A DNA stretch of 6,434 nucleotides from Verrucomicrobiota bacterium (GCA_020630835.1 JAHDIL010000106.1:1-6434); one strand, 5' to 3'; positions 1 to 5,762 are shown, counted from the first letter of the stretch. Numbers and translations: made by a program. Notes: generated from the sequence alone by a model not told the origin.

Positions 1-555
1 ATACAAAGAGCTGATCAGGTTCGTGGTCGGAGCGATGGAGATTTTGCGGATGCACTTGAAAAGCTGGGAGACCAGATAGATCGAGAGACAACGAGAATAA
101 GCGGCGGATTGGTGATTGTAGGAGGCGTTGTCGCCTTCGTTAACCCAATCATGGGCGTAAGCATTGCCGCCCATGGACTGTTACCGTCAATAGGGGCTAA
201 GGCTTCGAAAACCGGTGCTGCTTATCTTAGCAAAAAACTTCGCGATCGGAGCAAATCACGGCTTGAGGCGAAGACACGCAAGGAGGCAGCGGAAGAAGTC
301 CGTAGACTAAAGCCCGAAATTTTCACGAACCCGGTCCTGCGCACATTAGGGACTATAGCGGTGGATCCTGGAGTTGATTGTGACCCAGCTATGGATCCCA
401 GTAGCTGGGTTGATGCTTTTGATAGATTTCGCTATTTTGAGGTGACGTCCGAAGCCGTCACCGAGCTTTACCGAGACCGAGTCCAAAAGTTAGAGGCGCA
501 GGGCATTCAGAAAAGGCACGTTGACTGGATCAAGAGTTTTAGCGAGGGGAGCTGA
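1..555 (+). CDS. C-terminal part of an unrecognised, probably membrane-anchored protein (5' end outside the window)
   Basis: The frame is open from base 1 to the TGA at 553-555, so at least 184 residues are visible and the gene starts upstream. An internal TTG at 109 could act as a start, but the open frame before it makes truncation by the window edge more likely. Visible residues 1-34 are polar and charged. Residues about 35-66 are Gly-rich and hydrophobic with an Asn-Pro break in the middle (FVNPIMG), which suggests a membrane hairpin or one long membrane segment. Residues 76-105 are a strongly basic/acidic stretch likely to be helical. The rest is soluble, with an aromatic-rich patch (SSWVDAFDRFRYFEV, 134-148). 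I do not recognise a family or a catalytic motif. The gene converges on the downstream esterase gene, so it is not in an operon with it. That it is a real gene is likely; its function is unknown. Confidence 0.7.
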   Translation: MQRADQVRGRSDGDFADALEKLGDQIDRETTRISGGLVIVGGVVAFVNPIMGVSIAAHGLLPSIGAKASKTGAAYLSKKLRDRSKSRLEAKTRKEAAEEVRRLKPEIFTNPVLRTLGTIAVDPGVDCDPAMDPSSWVDAFDRFRYFEVTSEAVTELYRDRVQKLEAQGIQKRHVDWIKSFSEGS

Positions 556-582
556 AACCAAGCAGGCACGGGGGTCTCCTAG

Positions 583-609
583 ATCGCCTTCTCGGAGTGA
601 GAAGGCGAT
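583..609. terminator. Perfect 11-bp hairpin between convergent genes, candidate bidirectional terminator
   Basis: ATCGCCTTCTC (583-593) pairs perfectly with GAGAAGGCGAT (599-609) around a 5-nt loop, GGAGT. It lies between the TGA at 555 and the esterase stop at 636, where transcripts from both sides meet. Neither side is followed by a T-run, so it is not a classical intrinsic terminator. It could be a Rho-assisted or transcript-end-protecting hairpin. Confidence 0.5.
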
Positions 610-635
610 ATACATAGGCGGACGAAAGAAAGTGC

Positions 636-2183
636 TTACTCGCTCTCGGTTGGCTGGGTAGACCGTTTCCAATCATCAGTCCGGAACGGTGTCACAGGGA
701 GCCCTTCCCAGCTTTCCAGATTCGCGACAGGATTGTCCGCCCATGCATAACGAGCAGCCACGGGATCTGCGACACTTTCCGAGCTAACTTTAACGCTTTG
801 ATTGTCGAGGAGCTCCGCCTTTGCAGAGTGCCAGACTTGATCTTTTCCTGCCACTTCGAATCCTTTGATGGCGGGCGAATCAAAGCTGTAGAGTTTGCTC
901 CCTACATCCGTAAAGATGAGCTTGAGAGAGCCTTTTTCCCTCTCCAGTTTTTCCAGCGATGGACTCTTGGAGACGATGTTGACACCGTAGTCGTTAGCCA
1001 AGGCAAGCCTGGCGAGCCTTCTGCCAACACTCTCTTTGTCGCGCGGGTGAATGTCCCGACCTTCACCAACGTCATGAATGACCGCTTGGCCGGTATTAGG
1101 GAGTTTTAGCGTCATCGTTTGCGCCTCGCGAAGCTCGGCCCAAGTGCTGTCGTCCTGTTTGGTTTGTTCCTCCCGGAAGTCGGCGAGCTGCGCCCAGTAA
1201 AAGGGGAAGTCCCCTTGGCCCCATTCCTTGCGCCAGTGGGTAATCATCTTTGGAAACATGTGCCGATACTGATAGGCTCTACCGGAGTTGGACTCACCTT
1301 GATACCAGATCGCGCCTTTGATTCCGAAAGGCATAAGGGGGTAAAGTTTGCCAGCATAGAGGTTTCCTGGTCGATGCTGGCCTTTGAGACGGTCATTCGG
1401 TTTGCGGGGGATGGGCTTACCTTCCGCTCGGGCTTTAGCGACACGCTTTTCCCATTTTGCTATTTCCTCGTCTAAGTTGAAGTTTTTTTCGATATCCTGC
1501 CACTTTGCTAACTCGCCAGCAAAAACGGGATCGCTTTCGTAAACATCGCGTCGGATCCATGCGTCAGCGGATGACCCTCCCCAAGCGTTATTGATCAGCC
1601 CAATGGGGATACCGGTGACTTCGGTGACTTGCTTGCCGAAGTGGTAGGCCACTGCTGAGAATTGCTTAACTGTTTCAGGGGTAGCCATGGCCCATGCGCC
1701 TTTGAAATCCTCTTGAAGCTCTTGAGTGCCGACATTTGGCACGGTGATCAGGCGCAGGCTTGGGTTGTTGGCACTCATGGTCACGAGATCTGAATCATAG
1801 GTCGCTCCTATGGGCCAACCCATATTCGATTGGCCTGAGCACAGCCACACGTCCCCCATGAGGATATTCGAGAACTGCAAGGTCTCGCCGCCTGAGGTGG
1901 TGACAGACATGGAGAGTGAGTGATTCTGAAGCGCTACGGGTTCTAGCTTCAGTTTCCATTTGCCAGCCGTATCTGCCGCAGACGTGGCGGATTGACCAGC
2001 GAATTGGACAACCACTTTCTCACCTGGCTTAGACCAACCCCAAATAGGAAGAGGCGCGTCACGCTGGAGGACCATATGATCCCCAAAAATCGATGGCAGT
2101 TGCAAGCTCTGCGTTTCCGCGCTGAGACCTAGGGTCGAACAGAGCGCGCTCAGGGTGAGTAGGGCTTTTTTGAATTTCATCAT
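636..2183 (-). CDS. Secreted sialate O-acetylesterase-type SGNH hydrolase
   Basis: Predicted exported carbohydrate esterase of the sialate O-acetylesterase (9-O-acetylesterase) family. It would remove O-acetyl groups from sialic acids or from acetylated plant or algal polysaccharides. The ATG at 2183 gives 515 residues; a TTG at 2225 would add 14 residues and spoil the signal peptide. Residues 1-22 are a signal peptide with cleavage after LSA. An N-terminal beta-sandwich (about 25-110) begins with the family-typical FGDHMVLQRD. The catalytic SGQSNM gives nucleophile Ser119. WYQGESN (293-299) forms the block III oxyanion region, and DIHP (Asp377, His379) supplies the remaining catalytic residues. 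The C-terminus carries the typical YAWADNP and GLPVTPFRTDDW. The usual LYNGM-type motif reads LYAGKL here (275-280). The gene stands alone, with no sugar transporter or glycosidase beside it. Family is certain; substrate is not. Confidence 0.93.
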   Translation of the reverse strand: MMKFKKALLTLSALCSTLGLSAETQSLQLPSIFGDHMVLQRDAPLPIWGWSKPGEKVVVQFAGQSATSAADTAGKWKLKLEPVALQNHSLSMSVTTSGGETLQFSNILMGDVWLCSGQSNMGWPIGATYDSDLVTMSANNPSLRLITVPNVGTQELQEDFKGAWAMATPETVKQFSAVAYHFGKQVTEVTGIPIGLINNAWGGSSADAWIRRDVYESDPVFAGELAKWQDIEKNFNLDEEIAKWEKRVAKARAEGKPIPRKPNDRLKGQHRPGNLYAGKLYPLMPFGIKGAIWYQGESNSGRAYQYRHMFPKMITHWRKEWGQGDFPFYWAQLADFREEQTKQDDSTWAELREAQTMTLKLPNTGQAVIHDVGEGRDIHPRDKESVGRRLARLALANDYGVNIVSKSPSLEKLEREKGSLKLIFTDVGSKLYSFDSPAIKGFEVAGKDQVWHSAKAELLDNQSVKVSSESVADPVAARYAWADNPVANLESWEGLPVTPFRTDDWKRSTQPTESE

Positions 2184-2384
2184 GGGGACGTGCCGCCGAT
2201 AAAAGAGGAAATCAACTGGCGTCAATAGGGCTTTCGCAGATGGATCAGTATCAAAGGCAGGAGTGGTTCAGAGAATTCTCGCTGGCAATCGTTTAGTTAT
2301 TGTCACCCTAGGGGTTCCTCGGCATCTTTGCAGCGCGCGGCCCATAATGAGGCCTCCTTAGCTGCTAGTCCTCCCAAACCTCGA
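2184..2384. promoter_or_regulatory. Divergent intergenic region between the esterase and yacP-like genes
   Basis: These 201 bp must hold the esterase promoter (leftward) and probably that of the yacP-like gene (rightward). Only weak boxes are visible. Rightward, TTGTCA (2300-2305) has a poor CATCTT 17 bp downstream, and a better -10-like CATAAT (2343-2348) has no matching -35. Leftward, TTGACG (complement of 2220-2225) is 18 bp from a poor TATCGG (complement of 2196-2201), which would give a very short leader. There is no clear Shine-Dalgarno for either gene and no strong inverted repeat. The boxes are suggestions only. Confidence 0.3.
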
Positions 2385-2828
2385 ATGGAAACTCCACGCA
2401 TTCTCCTTGTAGATGGCAATAATATCCTGTTCGCATGGCCGGATCTGGCGGCCATTCAGAGGCGTGAGAAAGCTCAGGCGCGCGAGAAACTGATCCATCT
2501 GTTGGAATCCTATCAAGATCAGACTGGGGTGCGCGTTGTTGTCGTCTTTGACGGACAGGGGGCGGGGACGACGACCTACCGCGAGGCAAACAGCATTCAG
2601 GTGATCTACACTAGCGGCGATCGAACGGCAGACGATTGGATCGAACGACTTGCGATCAAATATGCCGAGCAGTATGAAATTCTAGTAGCCACGAATGATC
2701 GGGCTGAGCAAGACATGGTGGTTGCGGCCGGAGCGCAGGCTTTTTCGGCCGACTGGCTTAAGGAAGAGCTTAATCGTGCCGATGAGGGGCTGCGCGACTG
2801 GATCCGGCGTCGCAGGCGAGACTTGTAG
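2385..2828 (+). CDS. yacP: YacP/Rae1-like NYN-domain endoribonuclease
   Basis: A PIN-like NYN-domain protein of the YacP family. The Bacillus subtilis member (Rae1) is a ribosome-associated endonuclease that cleaves mRNA during translation. The ATG at 2385 gives 147 residues and places the first beta strand (RILLVDGNN) right at the N-terminus, as in the family. A TTG at 2328 would add a 19-residue low-complexity extension. Acidic positions expected for metal-dependent cleavage are present: Asp10 and Asn13 in DGNN (DGYN in Bacillus), Asp56 in VVFDG, Asp83/Asp84 in TADDWIE, and Asp105 in ATNDRAEQ. A basic Arg-rich C-terminal tail (138-147) could contact RNA. It is shorter than the roughly 170-residue Bacillus protein, lacking the C-terminal extension. 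It lies 45 bp upstream of the Nudix gene on the same strand and may be co-transcribed with it. Family is secure; ribosome association in this organism is inferred. Confidence 0.88.
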   Translation: METPRILLVDGNNILFAWPDLAAIQRREKAQAREKLIHLLESYQDQTGVRVVVVFDGQGAGTTTYREANSIQVIYTSGDRTADDWIERLAIKYAEQYEILVATNDRAEQDMVVAAGAQAFSADWLKEELNRADEGLRDWIRRRRRDL

Positions 2829-2873
2829 ATTCTGTTTTGGCACGGTTAAGCTTTAGTGCTACGCTCGCGTGCA

Positions 2874-3374
2874 ATGGCTTATTCTGATACTGAGATAGCA
2901 GTTTTTGATGCTTCCTGGGAGCCCAATATGGTGGCGAACCTGGTCTTTCTCACTAGGGATGGGCGGGAGGTGCTTCTGATCCATAAAAAAACGGGCCTTG
3001 GTGCAGGGAAGCTGAACGGCCCTGGTGGTAAGCTGGAAGACGGAGAGACGCCATTACAGGCCGCCGTGCGCGAGGTGGAGGAGGAACTACAAATAACTCC
3101 AACAGACCTTGAGCGTCGCGGTGAACTGCATTTTCACTTTGCAGATGGGCTGAAACTTTTTTGCACTGTTTTCACTGGCGAACATTTCACAGGGACTCCT
3201 ACAGAGACTCGTGAAGCGAAGCCTGAATGGTTTGCCTACGATGCCGTGCCTTATGACCGAATGTGGGAGGATCCGCAGATGCTGCTAGGTGAGTCCTTTA
3301 GGGCCTGGTTCTGTTTCGATGGCGAGGCGATGATGAAGCGAGAGGTCCGCTTCGGTGATCTACCTGATGAGTAA
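2874..3374 (+). CDS. MTH1-like Nudix hydrolase (probable oxidised purine nucleoside triphosphatase)
   Basis: Probably hydrolyses damaged purine triphosphates such as 8-oxo-dGTP to monophosphates, protecting DNA and RNA from mutagenic nucleotides. The Nudix box runs from Gly52 to Ile74: Glu58, then REVEEE (66-71) with the metal-binding glutamates. The last Gly of the consensus is Gln73. The surroundings resemble human MTH1: KKTGLGAGKLNGPGGK carries the base-contacting Asn (Asn48, like MTH1 Asn33), and RMWEDP (129-134) aligns with MTH1 MWPDD, keeping Asp119 (Asp133 here) but with Pro at the Asp120 position. The ATG at 2874 (166 residues) is chosen because SWEPNMVANLVF resembles the N-terminal lead-in I recall for bacterial relatives. 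A GTG at 2856 or an ATG at 2928, the latter preceded by GGGAG, is possible. It probably shares a transcript with the upstream yacP-like gene. Nudix assignment is certain; substrate is inferred. Confidence 0.9.
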   Translation: MAYSDTEIAVFDASWEPNMVANLVFLTRDGREVLLIHKKTGLGAGKLNGPGGKLEDGETPLQAAVREVEEELQITPTDLERRGELHFHFADGLKLFCTVFTGEHFTGTPTETREAKPEWFAYDAVPYDRMWEDPQMLLGESFRAWFCFDGEAMMKREVRFGDLPDE

Positions 3375-3407
3375 GGGGACTAGCACCAAGTGTGTGGATT
3401 ATATTCT

Positions 3408-3438
3408 TTGGCAGGTCCTTACCGAGCTCCTGTATAGG
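3408..3438 (+). promoter_or_regulatory. Weak candidate promoter for the small secreted protein gene
   Basis: TTGGCA (3408-3413, 5 of 6 to the sigma70 -35) is followed after 19 bp by TATAGG (3433-3438, 4 of 6 to the -10). The spacer is longer than ideal, and the site would give a 5' leader of about 140 nt. A small CTCCT/AGGAG hairpin (3427-3440) overlaps it. In the 3375-3585 gap I see no better promoter and no terminator for the Nudix gene, although a T-run lies at 3487-3492. Confidence 0.2.
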
Positions 3439-3532
3439 AGAGTGAGGCCTTCCTGCTAATTGCCGCTATCCCACCGGTTTCTACGCTTTTTTCTGCATAA
3501 GGCGCAGAGCGAGGGCGTCTCATAGGGTATGC

Positions 3533-3556
3533 GGTGAATGAACCTCTTCATTCACC
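3533..3556 (+). promoter_or_regulatory. 9-bp hairpin in the 5' leader of the small secreted protein gene
   Basis: GGTGAATGA (3533-3541) pairs perfectly with TCATTCACC (3548-3556) around the 6-nt loop ACCTCT. It ends 17 nt before the ribosome binding site and 29 nt before the ATG. No T-run follows, so it is not a terminator. It could stabilise the mRNA, bind a protein as DNA or RNA, or modulate initiation. An in-frame upstream ATG (3538) sits inside its left arm. Confidence 0.5.
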
Positions 3557-3573
3557 ACAACGATCATCTCAAC

Positions 3574-3580
3574 AAAGGAG
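3574..3580 (+). promoter_or_regulatory. Strong Shine-Dalgarno that fixes the start at 3586
   Basis: AAAGGAG sits 5 nt before the ATG at 3586. This excludes the longer reading from the ATG at 3538, which would place 16 polar residues before the signal peptide. It is the only strong ribosome binding site at a chosen start in this window. Confidence 0.9.
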
Positions 3581-3585
3581 TCCCC

Positions 3586-3963
3586 ATGAAAATTAAGACA
3601 ACCCTCACAGCGATTGTGGCTGTGGCTACATTTGGCCTCATTAGTGCCAACCAGTCAGCCGAAGCCGGACCTCGGTTTCACTTCTCTATCGGCGGAGGCC
3701 CTAGTCATTTTGGCAGCTCAGGCTTTTCGAATCGCTATGGCTACGGGAATAGAGGCTGGAATAACTCGGGCGGGAACTGTAATTCCGGTCGCAGCTACTA
3801 CCAAGCTCCGAGAGTGGTTAGAACCTACGAGATTGGACGCTGCCGTAGCCGTCAGGTGTTCCGGGCAAGCTGTGGCACGCCTTATCACCGCTACGTTACC
3901 GTTGTGACCTATCAGTCGATCTACTCTGACGGATCACGCCGGAATTTCACTCGGACTTACTAG
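3586..3963 (+). CDS. Small secreted Gly/Asn/Tyr/Arg-rich protein of unknown function
   Basis: A 125-residue exported protein. Residues 1-27 are a clear signal peptide: Lys-containing n-region, hydrophobic core TAIVAVATFGLI, cleavage at AEA before Gly28. The mature protein starts with a Gly/Ser/Asn/Tyr-rich low-complexity segment (36-70), then a basic segment with likely beta strands (77-125) ending YQSIYSDGSRRNFTRTY. There are three cysteines (65, 86, 96) and many Arg and Tyr residues, so the predicted charge is strongly positive. I see no enzyme motif. It resembles the short exported proteins I associate with Verrucomicrobiota and Planctomycetota, but I cannot name a family. It has its own strong ribosome binding site and terminator, so it is probably monocistronic and well expressed. 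A role in the cell envelope or surface is a guess. Confidence 0.85.
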   Translation: MKIKTTLTAIVAVATFGLISANQSAEAGPRFHFSIGGGPSHFGSSGFSNRYGYGNRGWNNSGGNCNSGRSYYQAPRVVRTYEIGRCRSRQVFRASCGTPYHRYVTVVTYQSIYSDGSRRNFTRTY

Positions 3964-3992
3964 CCTATCTTACGATAATCTTTTGTCTCATG

Positions 3993-4025
3993 AAGGTCCC
4001 TGCGCTCTGCGTAGGGACCTTTTTT
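3993..4025 (+). terminator. Strong intrinsic terminator after the small secreted protein gene
   Basis: AAGGTCCCT (3993-4001) pairs with AGGGACCTT (4013-4021). The stem continues through G4002-T4012 (wobble), C4003-G4011 and G4004-C4010 around a CTCTG loop. Six T's follow at 4020-4025. It begins about 30 bp after the TAG at 3961-3963 and separates this gene from the cyclase. Confidence 0.95.
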
Positions 4026-4032
4026 CGTTGGG

Positions 4033-4038
4033 TATGAT
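4033..4038 (+). promoter_or_regulatory. Candidate -10 box for the cyclase gene
   Basis: TATGAT matches 5 of 6 positions of the sigma70 -10 and lies just after the terminator, which would give a leader of about 50 nt. The -35 position (4010-4015) falls in the terminator stem and does not match consensus, so an activator or another sigma factor would be needed. Weak support. Confidence 0.22.
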
Positions 4039-4094
4039 ACGACAACTCGTTCTTTCATTGCACATAGGCCATGAAACACTAAGCTCATTCTCTA

Positions 4095-5735
4095 ATGGCA
4101 ACTGTTTCTGAGGTCTCGATCCCGTTTGTCAACGCGATGCAAGAGCTGCGAGAATTAGCGCTCGAGAGCATCGACGCAGACTTGCGACAGACTTTGGTCA
4201 AGGAGGCGGAGAAAGCGCTCGGCATACTCTCAGGTGGGGGGCGCCCAACAGAGAAGCAAATGCATGCACTGGGGAATAGCGTTAACCGCATTCTCGGCGC
4301 GGTTGATGTAGCCATCCTTGATGGAGTCGATGCAGAGCCTGTCTCGATGAAAGTGGCGGAGTGTCTCAAGCAGTTTGAAACTTTGCGTGTTGGATCGGAG
4401 GAAAGGCGTGAGTCTGGTTCGGAGTCAGACGCCACTTTCGCTGTGCAAGAAGCTTGCCTTTCGAGAGATGGGGACAACTTGCCCAACCGTATTCTCATTG
4501 TTGATGATGAGGCTGAAAATCGCGAGTTGCTGGCGCGTCTGCTAGGAGGGGATACCTATGACTTGACCTTTGCGGCAGATGGGCAGGAAGCCCTTCAAAA
4601 ACTGGACGAGGCGGATTACGATGCCATGATCCTCGATATCGAAATGCCTGGTGTGGATGGTTTCGAGGTGCTCGCGCAGCTTGAGGGCATGGGTAGTTGG
4701 CACCACATGCCGATCATTGTCGTCACCGGGCGGTCTGGTGATGAGGATGCCGTCCGCGCGATTAAAGGAGGGGCAGAGGACTTCCTTTCAAGACCGATTC
4801 GTCCAGCCCTTTTGCTAGCGCGTATCAACTCCTGTCTGGAGAAAAAGCGTCTTCGTGAAAAGGCATTCCAGCAGCACTTTTCGCCGCAGTTGGCCCGAGA
4901 GATGGCGCGCACGCCCGACCTGATAAACATGGAGCCGCGCGAGGCTGAGGTCACCGTTCTGTTCTGTGATATCCGGCGATTTTCGACGATTTCCGAGCGC
5001 TTAGGACCGTCTGAAACTATTGATTGGCTGAGTGATGTCTTAGGCCGTCTCTCCGATTGTATCGTCGATAGTGGGGGCGTTCTGGTCGATTACACGGGAG
5101 ATGAGGTTATGGCACTCTGGGGCGCGCCAAAAGAACAGCACGATCATGCCGAGCGTGCACTCCAAGCTGCGGTCGCCATGCTACAGGCACTGCCTAGCCT
5201 GAATGAGCGATGGACAGAAAAGATCGGGTCCCCCACGGAAGTTGGGATTGGGATCAATACCGGCCAGGCTCTGGTTGGCAACGTGGGGACCCATCGTAAG
5301 TTTAAATACGGAGCGCTCGGCACGACGGTAAACCTGGGGTCGCGGATCCAGGAGGCCACGAAAAAGCTACGATGCATTATCATCATGTCTCAGACTACTC
5401 GCGATAGACTCCCAGGTAACCTCGCGGTCCGAAGACTGTCGAAGGTGCGTCTACGCAATATAGAGGCCGTGCAGGAGCTCTTTCAGCTGATGAACTCTGA
5501 TACCGAATCTGACTCTTTTGCTCTCCGCACTGGCTATGAAACGGCGCTCACCCATTTTGAGGAGGGGCGCTATCCAGAGGCGCTAGTCGTTGTGGGGCAG
5601 TTATTGGTTAAAAATCCCCATGATGGACCATGCCTGCATCTCTCAAAACGTATCGTCGGAGCTATGGCTGCTACCCAGCAGGGGGATGATCATCAGTCTC
5701 CAGAGATTTTGGACTTAGATAACCCCAACATGTAA
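4095..5735 (+). CDS. Receiver domain-class III nucleotidyl cyclase
   Basis: A 546-residue soluble signalling protein predicted to make a cyclic nucleotide under control of a phospho-receiver. Residues 1-120 are mostly helical and unrecognised, ending in a Ser/Glu-rich linker (100-113). The receiver spans about 131-250: acidic pair Asp137/Asp138, phospho-acceptor Asp181 in ILDIEMPGVDGFE, Thr211, but Arg233 where Lys is nearly universal (SRPI). A helical linker (250-283) leads to the cyclase homology domain (284-465) with metal-binding Asp292 (FCDIRRFS) and Asp336 (YTGDEVMALWGAP) and transition-state Asn413 and Arg417 (VNLGSR). The purine-recognition positions are atypical: Asp332 for Lys and Gly406 for Asp/Thr. 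Residues 480-522 resemble a single TPR. The ATG at 4095 has no Shine-Dalgarno; a second ATG at 4137 is possible. It has its own transcription unit after a terminator, with no adjacent histidine kinase. The product (cAMP, cGMP or other) cannot be read from sequence. Confidence 0.9.
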   Translation: MATVSEVSIPFVNAMQELRELALESIDADLRQTLVKEAEKALGILSGGGRPTEKQMHALGNSVNRILGAVDVAILDGVDAEPVSMKVAECLKQFETLRVGSEERRESGSESDATFAVQEACLSRDGDNLPNRILIVDDEAENRELLARLLGGDTYDLTFAADGQEALQKLDEADYDAMILDIEMPGVDGFEVLAQLEGMGSWHHMPIIVVTGRSGDEDAVRAIKGGAEDFLSRPIRPALLLARINSCLEKKRLREKAFQQHFSPQLAREMARTPDLINMEPREAEVTVLFCDIRRFSTISERLGPSETIDWLSDVLGRLSDCIVDSGGVLVDYTGDEVMALWGAPKEQHDHAERALQAAVAMLQALPSLNERWTEKIGSPTEVGIGINTGQALVGNVGTHRKFKYGALGTTVNLGSRIQEATKKLRCIIIMSQTTRDRLPGNLAVRRLSKVRLRNIEAVQELFQLMNSDTESDSFALRTGYETALTHFEEGRYPEALVVVGQLLVKNPHDGPCLHLSKRIVGAMAATQQGDDHQSPEILDLDNPNM

Positions 5736-5737
5736 GC

Positions 5738-5762
5738 CGCTCAGGCCATACTACCCTGAGCG
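5738..5762. terminator. Hairpin between convergent cyclase and miaA genes, overlapping the miaA stop
   Basis: CGCTCAGG (5738-5745) pairs perfectly with CCTGAGCG (5755-5762) around a 9-nt loop. The two stop codons are only 15 bp apart, so one hairpin would serve both transcripts; its right arm codes for the last miaA residues. No T-run follows on either strand, so intrinsic termination is uncertain. Confidence 0.4.

Noticed and set aside
490..672. Minus-strand 60-codon frame across the convergent junction
   Set aside because: It overlaps the ends of two better-supported genes and the hairpin, with no start signal or recognisable product.
798..1475. Two plus-strand open frames (798-1109 and 1119-1475) inside the esterase gene
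   Set aside because: They lie antisense to a gene with clear family motifs over its whole length, and their translations show no domain, signal peptide or ribosome binding site.
3420..3500. Possible terminator for the Nudix gene (T-run at 3487-3492 and CTCCT/AGGAG hairpin at 3427-3440)
   Set aside because: No stable stem directly precedes the T-run, and the small hairpin lacks a T-run.
3538..3585. ATG at 3538 as the start of the small secreted protein
   Set aside because: It would add 16 polar residues before a good signal peptide and lies in a hairpin arm without a ribosome binding site, while the ATG at 3586 has AAAGGAG at ideal spacing.
3614..3907. Plus-strand open frame of 97 codons overlapping the small secreted protein
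   Set aside because: It is another frame of a gene with a strong Shine-Dalgarno and a clear signal peptide. It has no start signals of its own.
4085..5386. Minus-strand open frames opposite the cyclase (4085-4498, 4616-4954, 5144-5386)
   Set aside because: They are antisense shadows of a gene with receiver and cyclase motifs, and their Ser/Arg-rich translations are typical of such shadows.
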